The notes under the pieces: model-generated
The model's database searches: none
Told to the model about the DNA's origin: nothing
What the model saw: the letters and a program-made list of their open reading frames with translations, nothing else
Assembly: GCF_003815675.1 (NCBI RefSeq)
Contig: NZ_CP033918.1
Location: 2,852,001 to 2,916,000 of the forward strand
Origin: Chryseobacterium sp. G0186
GTDB lineage: Bacteria; Bacteroidota; Bacteroidia; Flavobacteriales; Weeksellaceae
DNA length: 64,000 bases
Direction: 5' to 3'
Program-made: the position numbers and the translations under genes
In this document: piece by piece, positions 35,513 to 44,732 of the stretch
Position numbering within the stretch: position 1 is the stretch's first letter
Layout: each line of letters starts with the position of its first letter

Positions 35513-36793
35513 TTAAATTCCGAAAGCGGCTTTAATTTCCTCCAGTTTGTCTAATTTCTCCCAAGTAAAGAACTCAAGACCCTCTAACGTAAGCTCATTC
35601 TTATGCCCTTTGTTGAACGTCTTATCAGCTACATAATGTTCTCTACCCATGTGACCGTAAGAAGCCGTTTCCTGATAGATAGGGTTTCTTAATTTTAGAT
35701 TCTGCTCAATAGCATAAGGTCTTAAATCAAAGATTGTAGAAACTTTTTTAGCGATTTCACCATCGTGAAGATCAACCTTAGCTGTTCCGTAAGTATTGAT
35801 ATATAATCCACAAGGCTCGGCAACACCAATAGCATAAGAAACCTGTACCAAAACTTCGTCAGCAACACCAGCTGCCACTAAGTTTTTAGCAATGTGCCTT
35901 GTTGCATAGGCTGCACTTCTGTCTACTTTTGACGGATCTTTTCCAGAGAAAGCACCACCTCCGTGAGCTCCTTTTCCACCGTATGTATCAACGATGATTT
36001 TTCTTCCTGTAAGACCAGTATCTCCGTGAGGACCTCCAATTACGAATTTACCTGTAGGATTGATGTGATATTTAATCTGATCGTTGAATAATGCCTTGAT
36101 CTCCTCAGTCTGCTGTGCAACTACTCTAGGAACAAGGATGTTTTTGATATCTTCACGGATTTTGTTCAACATTTCTTCTTCTGTTCCGAAGTCATCATGC
36201 TGAGTAGAAACTACGATAGAGTCAATTCTGATGGGCTTATGATCGTCAGAATACTCAATAGTTACCTGACTTTTTGCATCAGGACGCAGATAAGCAATTT
36301 CCTTATTTTCTCTTCTGATGGCAGAAAGTTCTTTAAGGATTGTATGTGCTAAATCTAAAGCAAGAGGCATATAGTTTGCCGTTTCATTGGTAGCATATCC
36401 AAACATCATTCCTTGGTCACCAGCTCCTTGTGCGTTTGCTTTAGCTTCAAAGGATTCATCATTTACCGCTCTGTCAACTCCTTGATTGATATCAGGTGAC
36501 TGCTCATGGATTGCAGAGATTACTCCACAAGAATCTCCGTTGAACATATATTCACCTTTTGTATACCCAATTCCATTGATTACTTCTCTGGCAATGGTTT
36601 GAACGTCAAGATAAGCATCAGATTTTACTTCTCCTGCCAATACTACCTGTCCTGTAGTTACAAGAGTTTCACATGCTACTTTTGAACTTTTATCGTAGGC
36701 TAAGAAATGGTCAATTAATGCATCAGAAATTTGATCTGCAATTTTATCCGGATGTCCTTCTGAAACTGATTCAGACGTAAATAAATAAGACAT
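35513..36793 (-). CDS. metK: S-adenosylmethionine synthetase
   Basis: 426 residues. Family signatures are visible: [21 protein letters not shown] at the N-terminus, [15 protein letters not shown] for the ATP site and [19 protein letters not shown] in the C-terminal third. It makes SAM from methionine and ATP. A promoter and a candidate SAM-II riboswitch lie directly upstream, so expression is probably repressed by its own product. A terminator follows. Confidence 0.97.
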   Translation of the reverse strand: MSYLFTSESVSEGHPDKIADQISDALIDHFLAYDKSSKVACETLVTTGQVVLAGEVKSDAYLDVQTIAREVINGIGYTKGEYMFNGDSCGVISAIHEQSPDINQGVDRAVNDESFEAKANAQGAGDQGMMFGYATNETANYMPLALDLAHTILKELSAIRRENKEIAYLRPDAKSQVTIEYSDDHKPIRIDSIVVSTQHDDFGTEEEMLNKIREDIKNILVPRVVAQQTEEIKALFNDQIKYHINPTGKFVIGGPHGDTGLTGRKIIVDTYGGKGAHGGGAFSGKDPSKVDRSAAYATRHIAKNLVAAGVADEVLVQVSYAIGVAEPCGLYINTYGTAKVDLHDGEIAKKVSTIFDLRPYAIEQNLKLRNPIYQETASYGHMGREHYVADKTFNKGHKNELTLEGLEFFTWEKLDKLEEIKAAFGI

Positions 36794-36866
36794 ATTATTC
36801 TTTGTTTTTTAGATTAAAAAATAGTGCCGAAGAAAAATAAGAATAAAATTGCCCGAAAAAAGAATA

Positions 36867-36920
36867 CTGTTTTAGCATTTTTTTATAGAGGTTGCAATCA
36901 GGTCAAATTTTTCCTCGTCG
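36867..36920 (-). promoter_or_regulatory. Candidate SAM-II riboswitch in metK leader
   Basis: On the minus strand the leader contains GAGG, then ATTTGACCTGATTGCAA, then CCTC, then AAAAAATGCTAAAA. Order and bases match the SAM-II (metA-type) riboswitch core: a short P1 (GAGG/CCTC), loop bases ATTT-ACC and ATTGCAA, and a 3' AAATG-GCTAAAA strand that can pair AAAT with ATTT to form the pseudoknot. P1 is short (4 bp). The element starts a few bases after the predicted transcription start and ends about 74 bases before the metK ATG. Confidence 0.72.
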
Positions 36921-36930
36921 TAAACGTCAG

Positions 36931-36962
36931 CAAATTTAAGCACTATTTTCGTAATACTCAAA
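36931..36962 (-). promoter_or_regulatory. Bacteroidota-type promoter of metK
   Basis: On the minus strand TTTG (36959-36962) and TAAATTTG (36931-36938) are 20 bases apart, matching the -33/-7 consensus. The transcript would start just before the SAM-II-like element. Confidence 0.7.
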
Positions 36963-37026
36963 ATTTTTGTTTACTAATTATAATTTTCTTTAAATTAATG
37001 ATTTATATCACTTTAAAGCCTTTATA

Positions 37027-37977
37027 CTACTGAGGCTTTATGCTTACAAATTCTTTCGGACTTGCGTGATAATTCAGCTTAAGCTCTAAAGAACTTTTGA
37101 TAGAATGTGACAATTCATCAATAATCTTCTGCTTGAAAGTTGGCTTATAGTAAATAATACTGATCTCTCTGTAAGGGAAAGGTTTCTTGAATCTGAAGAC
37201 ATTCTTTTTCTGCTCTTCAGAAAGCTGGCTTAATGCCAATTCCGGAAGAATACTGATTCCACCTACTTTATCTACCATATGTACTAAAGTCTGAATATTG
37301 GAAGCAAGGAAATCTAAATTTTTAGGCTTCAAGGTATTCTCTTTCAGGTGGCAGATATTTTCGAATTGATTTCTAAGGCAGTTTCCTTCTTCAAGCAACC
37401 ATACTTTTTCCACATTCAGGTCCTCAGGGATAATGTAAGAATTCTTTTTGTTGGCTTCAGTGTTGGAGCTGTAAATCATCAACTCTTCATTGAATAGGAA
37501 ATCCTGGTAAAACTCATCAGCAGTATCATAAGGAGTAGAAATAATTCCAGCATCCAATTCTCCGGCTTTTAGGGCTTTAATAATATTATCCGTTGTCATT
37601 TCCTTTACATTCATCTGGATCTTTGGATTGTCTTCAAGGAATTTGAAGATTTCCGTAGGCAGTATAAATGAAGAAACGGTAGGAATAATTCCGAGGTTGA
37701 TTGTTCCTCCTAAAATATTATTCAATAGGTTCGCCTTGTTTTTCAGCTCATTGACAGATTCTATAATTACCTTGGCCTGATCAATGATCTGAAGACCTAC
37801 ATCTGTAGTACGGATGGGGTGAGTTGTTCTGTCAAAAACCTTTACATCCAGTTCGTCCTCAAATTTCTGTATCATGGCACTTAACGTAGGTTGGGTAATG
37901 AAGCATGCCTGAGCTGCTTTACCAAAATGTTTATACTTATCAACAGCGATAAGATATTCAAGTTGCTGAATGTTCAT
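37027..37977 (-). CDS. oxyR: OxyR-type LysR regulator
   Basis: 316 residues: N-terminal LysR helix-turn-helix (MNIQQLEYLIAVDKYKHFGKAA) and a periplasmic-binding-type sensor domain. Two cysteines, Cys200 and Cys209 (EGNCLRNQFENIC), have exactly the spacing of the peroxide-sensing pair Cys199/Cys208 of E. coli OxyR. It probably activates katA, which is divergently transcribed 130 bases away, when oxidised by peroxide. Confidence 0.93.
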   Translation of the reverse strand: MNIQQLEYLIAVDKYKHFGKAAQACFITQPTLSAMIQKFEDELDVKVFDRTTHPIRTTDVGLQIIDQAKVIIESVNELKNKANLLNNILGGTINLGIIPTVSSFILPTEIFKFLEDNPKIQMNVKEMTTDNIIKALKAGELDAGIISTPYDTADEFYQDFLFNEELMIYSSNTEANKKNSYIIPEDLNVEKVWLLEEGNCLRNQFENICHLKENTLKPKNLDFLASNIQTLVHMVDKVGGISILPELALSQLSEEQKKNVFRFKKPFPYREISIIYYKPTFKQKIIDELSHSIKSSLELKLNYHASPKEFVSIKPQ

Positions 37978-38012
37978 TTGATTAATATTATCTATTACAA
38001 AGATATAACGTT

Positions 38013-38047
38013 TTTGTTATTACCAATTAAAAATTCAAGTAAATTTG
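38013..38047 (+). promoter_or_regulatory. Promoter of katA in oxyR-katA intergenic region
   Basis: TTTG at 38013-38016 and TAAATTTG at 38040-38047, 23 bases apart, fit the Bacteroidota consensus. The predicted start near 38054 lies 55 bases before the favoured katA ATG at 38109. The -33 box lies 36 bases from the oxyR start, a normal position for OxyR binding. Confidence 0.65.
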
Positions 38048-38108
38048 ATATTCACTACCTTTACACTTGGATTTAGAAAAAGGAACAATTATTCAAATCA
38101 ACAATTAT

Positions 38109-39596
38109 ATGGATTCTAAGAAATTAACGTTAAGTAACGGCGCACCTTATTTTGAGCATCAGGATTCCCAGACGGTAGGACCAAGAGGCCCGGTATTGCT
38201 GCAGGACTTTATTCTTCAGGAAAATCTTGCACACTTCGTTAGGGAAAGAATTCCTGAAAGAATTGTACATGCCAAAGGAACCGGAGCCTACGGAACTTTT
38301 ACTGTAACACATGATATCAGTAAATACACAAAGGCAAAACTATTTTCAAAAGTAGGAAACTCCTGCAGAATGTTTGCCCGCTTCTCCACTGTTGGTGGCG
38401 AAAAAGGAAGTGCAGATACGGCAAGGGATCCAAGAGGATTTGCCCTAAAGTTTTATACTGAAGATGGAAACTGGGATCTTGTAGGAAACAATACGCCTAT
38501 ATTTTTCATTAAAGACGCCAAGAAATTTCCGGATTTTATTCATACACAAAAAAGACTTCCGAAGACCAATCTAAAAAGCGCTGCCATGATGTGGGACTTC
38601 TGGAGCTTAAATCCTGAATCACTTCATCAGGTTCTTATCTTAATGTCAGACAGAGGAACACCGTATGGCTACCGTCATATGCATGGCTTCGGATCTCATG
38701 CTTTCTCCATGATCAATGATAAAAACGAACGAGTATGGGTGAAGTTCCATTTTAAGACTCAACAGGGAATAAAAAACTTCACGGATCAAGAAGCCTCAAA
38801 AATGGCTGGAGAAAATCCTGATTTCGCACAGGAAGATCTTTGTAATGCCATTGAAAATGGAGATTTCCCAAAATGGACGATGTATATTCAGGTCATGACA
38901 GAGGAACAGGCAAAAGATTTCAGATGGAATCCTTTTGATATAACGAAGGTATGGTTCCATGATGATTTCCCATTGATTGAAGTGGGAGAAATGGAACTGA
39001 ATGAAGTTCCCGTTAATTATTTTGCCCACGTTGAACAATCTACATTCTCTCCAAGCAGCCTGATTGACGGAATCAGCTTCTCTCCGGATAAAATGCTTCA
39101 GGGAAGGTTATTTTCCTATCCTGACGCTCACCGATACAGAGTGGGTGTAAATGCTCACCAGCTGGAAGTAAACAGATGTCCTTTTGCTGTTAACAATTAC
39201 CAAAGAGACGGATATATGGCAGATTCAAGCCACTATCAGGATAAGCCGAACTATTATCCGAACAGTTTCGATGACATCAAGCCAGACTCTTCCTACAAAA
39301 GCTATGAGTATGAATTAGACAGCGCTCATGTTGCCAGCTACAACAGAAATGAAAATGACAGCGATCATTATACTCAACCGGGTCTCCTGTATTCAAAAGC
39401 AATGAACGCCGAGGACAGAGATCATTTGATTCAAAATATTGTGGGAAGCATGAGAGGGATCAGCGGGCCGAAAAAAGACGAGATTATTAACCGACAATTG
39501 TGTCATTTTTTCCGTGCAAACATTGAGCTTGGCATGAAAGTGGCTTCTCAACTAAACGTAAATATTGATGCAAATATGATGAATCACTCCAAATAA
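38109..39596 (+). CDS. katA: Haem catalase
   Basis: About 495 residues with the ATG at 38109 (MDSKKLTLSNGAPYFEHQDSQ); an upstream ATG at 38067 would add 14 residues with no catalase similarity. Signatures include RIVHAKGTGAYGTFTVTHD with the distal histidine, the DPRGFALKFYTEDGNWDLVGNNTPIFF segment and the proximal RLFSYPDAHRYRVGVNAHQL region with the haem-ligand tyrosine. Small-subunit clade 3-like length. It breaks down hydrogen peroxide and is probably under OxyR control. Confidence 0.96.
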   Translation: MDSKKLTLSNGAPYFEHQDSQTVGPRGPVLLQDFILQENLAHFVRERIPERIVHAKGTGAYGTFTVTHDISKYTKAKLFSKVGNSCRMFARFSTVGGEKGSADTARDPRGFALKFYTEDGNWDLVGNNTPIFFIKDAKKFPDFIHTQKRLPKTNLKSAAMMWDFWSLNPESLHQVLILMSDRGTPYGYRHMHGFGSHAFSMINDKNERVWVKFHFKTQQGIKNFTDQEASKMAGENPDFAQEDLCNAIENGDFPKWTMYIQVMTEEQAKDFRWNPFDITKVWFHDDFPLIEVGEMELNEVPVNYFAHVEQSTFSPSSLIDGISFSPDKMLQGRLFSYPDAHRYRVGVNAHQLEVNRCPFAVNNYQRDGYMADSSHYQDKPNYYPNSFDDIKPDSSYKSYEYELDSAHVASYNRNENDSDHYTQPGLLYSKAMNAEDRDHLIQNIVGSMRGISGPKKDEIINRQLCHFFRANIELGMKVASQLNVNIDANMMNHSK

Positions 39597-39612
39597 TCAT
39601 ATTGAACAATAA

Positions 39613-39657
39613 ATTAAAAAAAAGGAAAAAAAAATAATATTTTTTCCTTTTTTTTGT
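39613..39657 (+). terminator. AT-rich terminator of katA
   Basis: A run AAAAAAAGGAAAAAA is complementary to TTTTTTCCTTTTTTT around a TAATAT loop and ends in T residues, 20 bases after the katA stop. Confidence 0.75.
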
Positions 39658-39701
39658 AAAAAATTCATAATTTGCAAAGGATGATATTTTAAAGTGGAAA
39701 A

Positions 39702-40469
39702 ATGAGTTACGAAAATATATTATTAAAAAAGGAAGATAAATTATCTATCATTACCATAAACAGACCTGAAAGTTTAAATGCCTTAAATGCAAAAACAATT
39801 CAGGAGATCAGTATAGCATTGGATGAACTTAATTCTGACCATTCATGTAGGGTGATTATCCTTACCGGAAGCGGAGAAAAATCGTTTGTAGCTGGAGCTG
39901 ACATCAAAGAATTCAGTGAATTCGGACAGGAAAAAGCGGAAGAGCTTGCCAGAAATGGCCAAAACTCACTGTTTAACAAAATTGAAAACATGTCTAAACC
40001 TGTCATTGCAGCCGTAAATGGTTTTGCATTGGGAGGAGGTTTAGAGCTTGCTATGGCATGCCACATCAGATATGCATCGGAAAACGCCAGATTAGGGCTT
40101 CCTGAAGTAACTCTTGGATTAATTCCAGGATACGGAGGAACTCAAAGGCTTCCCAAGCTTGTAGGGAAAGGTATTGCCAACGAAATGATCTTCTCAGCCA
40201 AAATGATCCCTGCTCAAAAAGCAAAAGAGATCGGATTGGTAAATGAAGTATACCCAATTGAAGAACTATTAACCAAAACGAAAGAATTAGCGAATGCTAT
40301 TGCCTACAATTCACCAATGGCAATATCCAAGGCTATAAACGCCGTCAATTTATCTGACACGGATAAAGGTTTTAATGCTGAAATTAAGTATTTCGGAGAA
40401 CTTTTTGACATGGAAGATAAGAAAGAGGGAGTCACTGCTTTCCTAGAGAAAAGAAAGCCGAACTTCTAA
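39702..40469 (+). CDS. Enoyl-CoA hydratase/isomerase (crotonase family)
   Basis: 255 residues. Crotonase signatures: SFVAGADIKEF (oxyanion hole) and AVNGFALGGGLELAMACHIRYASENARLGLPEVTLGLIPGYGGTQRL, with two active-site glutamates in LGLPEVTLGLIPG and GGLELAMAC positions as in true hydratases. It hydrates enoyl-CoA thioesters in fatty-acid breakdown. It heads a plus-strand run with dCMP deaminase, xerD and NUDIX genes but has no functional link to them. Confidence 0.92.
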   Translation: MSYENILLKKEDKLSIITINRPESLNALNAKTIQEISIALDELNSDHSCRVIILTGSGEKSFVAGADIKEFSEFGQEKAEELARNGQNSLFNKIENMSKPVIAAVNGFALGGGLELAMACHIRYASENARLGLPEVTLGLIPGYGGTQRLPKLVGKGIANEMIFSAKMIPAQKAKEIGLVNEVYPIEELLTKTKELANAIAYNSPMAISKAINAVNLSDTDKGFNAEIKYFGELFDMEDKKEGVTAFLEKRKPNF

Positions 40470-40519
40470 TCTTTCAAAAGATTTTAATCCAAATTATTTC
40501 GAAAAACTAATGCTGCGGT

Positions 40520-40942
40520 ATGAATAAGTTTGATAAAGCTTATCTAAAAATGGCCCAGGAATGGGCAAAACTTTCCTACTGTAAGAGAAAACAGGTAGGA
40601 GCTCTTATCGTAAAAGATAGGATGATTATTTCAGATGGTTACAACGGGACTCCTTCGGGATTCGAAAACTGCTGTGAAGATGGAGAAGGAAAAACGCACT
40701 GGTACGTATTGCATGCAGAAGCCAACGCTATATTAAAGTTGGCTCGCTCTACACAATCTGCAAAGGGAGCAACGTTATATTTAACGCTGTCACCTTGTAA
40801 GGAGTGTAGCAAGTTAATCCTTCAAGCAGGGATTACAAGACTGGTGTATATTAATGAGTATTCGGACGACGATGGAATATCGTTCCTGAGAAACCATAAC
40901 ATTGAAATAGAACAAATATCGGACTGTGAACTAAAAAAATAA
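40520..40942 (+). CDS. dCMP deaminase (cytidine/deoxycytidylate deaminase family)
   Basis: 140 residues. The zinc site is visible: LHAEANAIL (His and catalytic Glu) and LSPCKECSKLI (two Cys). The N-terminal SYCKRKQVGALIVKDRMIISDGYNGTPSGFENCCED is typical of dCMP deaminases and ComEB. It converts dCMP to dUMP for dTTP synthesis. It lies 50 bases after the hydratase gene and 6 bases before xerD. Confidence 0.93.
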   Translation: MNKFDKAYLKMAQEWAKLSYCKRKQVGALIVKDRMIISDGYNGTPSGFENCCEDGEGKTHWYVLHAEANAILKLARSTQSAKGATLYLTLSPCKECSKLILQAGITRLVYINEYSDDDGISFLRNHNIEIEQISDCELKK

Positions 40943-40948
40943 GCACAA

Positions 40949-41863
40949 ATGACTTGGGATGAAAAGATCAAAGATTTTGAAATATTTCTTCGTTTCGAAA
41001 GAAATTTTTCAGAAAACACGCTCGACGCCTACGTTCGGGACATTAAGAAACTAAAAGATTACGCAGAAGAAGATCTGGAAAACGTCGGTCCAGATTCTAT
41101 CGGCTACGAAAACCTGCAGGAATACATATTCAATCTTTCTAAACAGAAATTCAGTGAGAGGTCTCAGGCAAGATGGATATCTTCCATAAAGGCATTCTTC
41201 AAATTTTTACTAGAGGATGAATACCGAGAAGACAACCCTGCAGTGTTACTTGAAGGCCCAAAACTGGGATTGTATCTACCTGATACTTTAAGTTTACCGG
41301 ATATTAACAAAATTATTGCAGCGATTGAGGTCAATACAGATCTCGGGAAAAGAAACCAGTGTATCATTGAGGTACTGTATGGTTGCGGACTCCGTGTTTC
41401 TGAACTGATTGACCTGAAGATCTCCAATATCAACTTCAAAGAGCAGTATATTAAAGTCTTAGGAAAGGGTAATAAGACCCGTTTTGTTCCTTTGGCTGAT
41501 TATACCGCTGAATTGTTGGAAAGTTATATTAAAGAGGTACGCTCGAAGGGAAAAATCAATAAAAAATATGAAGACACTCTATTCCTGAACAGTCGTGGTA
41601 CTTCCATGTCTAGAGTAATCGTATTTCTTATCATTAAAGAACTTACAGATAAAGCGGGAGTTAACAAAAAGATTTCTCCACATACCTTCAGGCATTCTTT
41701 TGCTACACATTTGTTGCAGAATGGAGCTGATCTTCGTTATATCCAGGAAATGCTGGGGCACTCCAGTATTACAACAACGGAAATTTACACTCACCTGAAA
41801 ACGGAAGAACTAAGGGATGTCATCTTGAGTTATCACCCTAGAAATATTAATATTACTCAATGA
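40949..41863 (+). CDS. xerD: Tyrosine recombinase XerD
   Basis: 304 residues: N-terminal SAM-like core-binding domain (about 1-95) and C-terminal catalytic domain. Catalytic residues are visible in YGCGLRVSELIDLK (Arg), HTFRHSFATHLL (His-x-x-Arg), GHSSITTTEIYTHL (His and nucleophile Tyr). The size and position among housekeeping genes indicate the chromosome-dimer resolvase rather than an integron or element recombinase. It ends with an ATGA overlap into the NUDIX gene. Confidence 0.93.
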   Translation: MTWDEKIKDFEIFLRFERNFSENTLDAYVRDIKKLKDYAEEDLENVGPDSIGYENLQEYIFNLSKQKFSERSQARWISSIKAFFKFLLEDEYREDNPAVLLEGPKLGLYLPDTLSLPDINKIIAAIEVNTDLGKRNQCIIEVLYGCGLRVSELIDLKISNINFKEQYIKVLGKGNKTRFVPLADYTAELLESYIKEVRSKGKINKKYEDTLFLNSRGTSMSRVIVFLIIKELTDKAGVNKKISPHTFRHSFATHLLQNGADLRYIQEMLGHSSITTTEIYTHLKTEELRDVILSYHPRNINITQ

Positions 41864-42372
41864 AGTTATTGAAATATTGCCCAAGCTGTGGCAAAGAGTC
41901 CTTACATTGGGATGGCGAGAAGAAATGGAGCTGTCCTGATTGTGGGTTTACACTGTACAACAATGTGGCAGGCGCCGTAGCGGTTGTCATCCGATGTGGA
42001 GACGAGATTTATCTTACGCGAAGAAACAGAGATCCTAAAAAAGGGAAACTGGATCTGGCCGGGGGATTCGTTGACCCTAAGGAAAGTGCAGAGGAAACCT
42101 GTAAAAGAGAACTTTTTGAAGAACTTCAGCTTGAGGTTGATATATCAAACCTGAAATACCTTACCAGCCTGCCTAACGTGTATCAGTATAAGGAAATCGA
42201 CTATAATACAATTGATCTCTTTTATGAATACAATGTTTCGGAGAAGTTTGAGGTAAATCTTGAACTTTCGGAGATTTCAGAAGCAGTATGGATTCCTTTA
42301 CAGGAACTTCATCTTGAAGATATTGCCTTTGATTCTCAGAAAAGATTCTTTGAGGATTATTTAAAGAAATAA
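41860..42372 (+). CDS. NUDIX hydrolase with N-terminal zinc ribbon
   Basis: 170 residues. An N-terminal zinc ribbon uses Cys7, Cys10, Cys25 and Cys28 (CPSC and CPDC). The Nudix box follows as GGFVDPKESAEETCKRELFEELQLEVD (about 68-94) with the REL-EE core. The zinc ribbon is reminiscent of NudC-type NADH pyrophosphatases, but the chain is shorter; the substrate is uncertain. It overlaps the xerD stop by 4 bases. Confidence 0.88.
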   Translation: MKLLKYCPSCGKESLHWDGEKKWSCPDCGFTLYNNVAGAVAVVIRCGDEIYLTRRNRDPKKGKLDLAGGFVDPKESAEETCKRELFEELQLEVDISNLKYLTSLPNVYQYKEIDYNTIDLFYEYNVSEKFEVNLELSEISEAVWIPLQELHLEDIAFDSQKRFFEDYLKK

Positions 42373-42386
42373 TTTTTGTACATATT

Positions 42387-42457
42387 CTCTCGCAGATTTT
42401 ACAGAGGTAGCAGATTATTGGTTGATCCAACTGCTTATTTTGTAAAATCTGCGAGAG
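42387..42457. repeat. 17-bp perfect inverted repeat with nested stem (terminator-like)
   Basis: CTCTCGCAGATTTTACA (42387-42403) is the exact complement of 42441-42457. The interior contains AGCAG/CTGCT and TTGG/CCAA pairs that could form a second stem. T residues follow on the plus side. It lies between the convergent NUDIX and haem-binding genes and can end both transcripts. The CGCAGATTT motif resembles part of the repeat at 57659-57722. Confidence 0.8.
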
Positions 42458-42474
42458 TTTTTTTATTGAAAAAA

Positions 42475-42933
42475 TTAGTATGTCTTGGTCTTCAGCATTT
42501 CATCAAAATACTGAATTAATAAAGATCGTTCTGCCTCTGAGAGGTTAGCTTCTTTATGATAAACAATATAACCAGGCAATGGCATTGTCTTATGTTTAAG
42601 AGCCTCCATAGACCTATCGAGCATATTCTCTTTTAATTCCTTATTATAGGTTCCCCAAATAGAAAAATTAAGATGTGCACGCCCATCATTCACATGACTT
42701 TTTACAGACCAGGAAATCGGCGCAATAAAGGCATATTTCGGATATACTGTTTCATTTGAATGACAGTCATAGCAGGCATTTTTAAGTAATGTACTCACTT
42801 TCTGCGGGACTTTATTGGCCACAACAAAATTCACCTTGGCATCGACAGGTTGATTAACCGTGTCAATAGGAATAAACTGAATAAGTGCAAAGGCTACAAG
42901 AACCCAAAAACCAATTTTCTTTGCTGTCTTCAT
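42475..42933 (-). CDS. Haem-binding domain protein with CxxCH
   Basis: 152 residues. A membrane anchor (about 8-22) is followed by a domain with a haem c motif, Cys54-xx-Cys57-His58 (CYDCHSNETVYP), and the WSVKSHVNDGRAHLNFSIWG stretch typical of the haem-binding domain family (PF14376-like). It is probably a membrane-anchored periplasmic c-type cytochrome with unknown electron partner. It begins 7 bases after the Ig-like lipoprotein gene in the same direction. Confidence 0.87.
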   Translation of the reverse strand: MKTAKKIGFWVLVAFALIQFIPIDTVNQPVDAKVNFVVANKVPQKVSTLLKNACYDCHSNETVYPKYAFIAPISWSVKSHVNDGRAHLNFSIWGTYNKELKENMLDRSMEALKHKTMPLPGYIVYHKEANLSEAERSLLIQYFDEMLKTKTY

Positions 42934-42940
42934 ACATCTT

Positions 42941-44707
42941 CTACTTTACCGGAGTTATAATCGCATTATCCGATTTTATTTCTTTTTTTGCCTCTTTCAC
43001 CACAGGCTCTTCCTGTTGAGAGGGGGAAAGCGTAGTAGGTGCCACTGTTGAAGAAGGGGCGCCTTTAGGGCTATCAAGAGTTCTGGTATCTTTTAAATCC
43101 CAATTTTCCCGGGTCTCCCATAATGGTCTTACCACAGCCTTCTTATAGAATACATAAGCATCTTCTGCAAAGGTTTCGTTGGCAAAATCAGCTTCATCCC
43201 AATATTTGTTCTCATTATTATCCACCAAGATCCTTACGATATATTCTTCGGGTTTCAGGATATCAAATTTAACTTTATCTCCCTTGGTGTATCTTTCATA
43301 CAGTATTTTTTCGGAGGAATCCATAAGCTGGATCCAGTAGCTGGAAGTTGGTGCATTCTGAAGTTCAAATTCAAGGCTTCCAAATTCTTCTACTTTATCA
43401 ACCTCAAAATCAAATCGTTTTGACAATGTATTTTTGGTATAGAAAGAGGAAACAGTTTCCTTAGGAATGGTAAGTTGATATTTTTTTCCGCTAACAAAAT
43501 CAGACTTTACTATAATCTGATATGGATTGGTCTTCGATATGGCAGCTGTAAACTCCTGCGTTGTTAAACTATCACTTTTCAATACCCATTTTGATGGATC
43601 AATTTTGTCAATGATATATGCCGAGGCAATTTTAAAGTCAGATTTTGGAGCTAATGAACCCCCACCATTATCACTGACAATATCCATTGCATTCTTCTTA
43701 TTGTATTTATAGAACACAGAAACAGTATCTTGCTTGCTGCCAATATCATAACTGAACTGCAATTTCTCGGTAGTTTCCTGTCCTATATTATCTTTAACCG
43801 CATCAAACCAAATTCTCACAGAATCTGATTTAGGATTGTGTGTTATGTTTAGATCCTTAAGCTTATCATTATTAACTGACAGTACCTTTGCCTCTTCCGG
43901 ATGCCCCTCAAAGGTCATTAGAATTCCTCCTCCAACTTCTTTCATTTCTGAATATTTCAAAGGCTTTTTGGATGGATATACCTTTAAATTTAATCCTGAA
44001 ATGGATTTTTCAAAGTCTATCACTTCTTTATTAAATCCTATTTTTTCTTTTCCAGGATCATAAACGGAATTTCCATTTTCATCATCAAAAGCGATGATCT
44101 TATATTTTCCGGGAGAAAGGTAATTCAGCTCATAATAGCCATCATCATCCACCTTTGTGATATAATATGGCTTTTGCTTATAGTTCATGGTATCTTTAAC
44201 CTGATACAGCCCTACAACCAATTTATTTTCTGTAGTTCCGGATTTCTTTTTAATCTGCAATGCATCTTGCACTTCTCCACTGATATACAGGTCATCCAAC
44301 TTATCTCCCGTAGAAAAAGCAAAATTGAAATAACGCAGAATATTGGTCTCATTATTATCTACAATTGAATTTCCAAAGTTGAAATTATATGTTGTATTAG
44401 CCTGAAGGGTATCTGTCCATTGAATCAGTACAAACTTGTTGGCAATATTAGACGGAAGAATCCGCTTTATATTTTTGATAGGTGGAGAGATGATCAGGTT
44501 TTTATTGATATCCTTCAACGTGATATATTCGTCAAAATCCAGACGGAGTTCACGGATATCTCTTTTCACATTGATCCTTGTGGTATCAATATTTGAGCTT
44601 AAAAACCTTGGTGCCAGCGTATCCTTTGGCCCTCCAACAGGAGATCCAACCCTTGCACAAGAATGTACAAGAAAGCTGATTACAAATAATAAAAGAAACC
44701 TTTTCAT
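42941..44707 (-). CDS. Lipoprotein with SbsA-type Ig-like domain
   Basis: I chose the ATG at 44707 (MKRFLLLFVISFLVHSC), giving a lipobox cysteine at residue 17 and about 588 residues; the longer frame from 44743 would put 12 residues before the signal. Residues about 25-130 form a Big_5/SbsA Ig-like domain (VGSPVGGPKDTLAPRFL and YITLKDINKNLIISPP). The rest has carboxypeptidase-regulatory-like and beta-rich segments. The function is unknown, probably cell-surface. It is followed by the haem-binding gene. Confidence 0.85.
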   Translation of the reverse strand: MKRFLLLFVISFLVHSCARVGSPVGGPKDTLAPRFLSSNIDTTRINVKRDIRELRLDFDEYITLKDINKNLIISPPIKNIKRILPSNIANKFVLIQWTDTLQANTTYNFNFGNSIVDNNETNILRYFNFAFSTGDKLDDLYISGEVQDALQIKKKSGTTENKLVVGLYQVKDTMNYKQKPYYITKVDDDGYYELNYLSPGKYKIIAFDDENGNSVYDPGKEKIGFNKEVIDFEKSISGLNLKVYPSKKPLKYSEMKEVGGGILMTFEGHPEEAKVLSVNNDKLKDLNITHNPKSDSVRIWFDAVKDNIGQETTEKLQFSYDIGSKQDTVSVFYKYNKKNAMDIVSDNGGGSLAPKSDFKIASAYIIDKIDPSKWVLKSDSLTTQEFTAAISKTNPYQIIVKSDFVSGKKYQLTIPKETVSSFYTKNTLSKRFDFEVDKVEEFGSLEFELQNAPTSSYWIQLMDSSEKILYERYTKGDKVKFDILKPEEYIVRILVDNNENKYWDEADFANETFAEDAYVFYKKAVVRPLWETRENWDLKDTRTLDSPKGAPSSTVAPTTLSPSQQEEPVVKEAKKEIKSDNAIITPVK

Positions 44708-44732
44708 GAAAATGTTTAAGCAAAAATAAACA

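Noticed and set aside
36824..37033. 69-codon frame on the plus strand between metK and oxyR
   Set aside because: It begins with GTG, is antisense to the metK promoter and riboswitch region, and encodes a low-complexity, phenylalanine-rich sequence.
40949..41863. Tyrosine recombinase considered as a mark of an integrated element
   Set aside because: Length, motifs and housekeeping neighbours fit chromosomal XerD; no attachment sites or phage genes are nearby.
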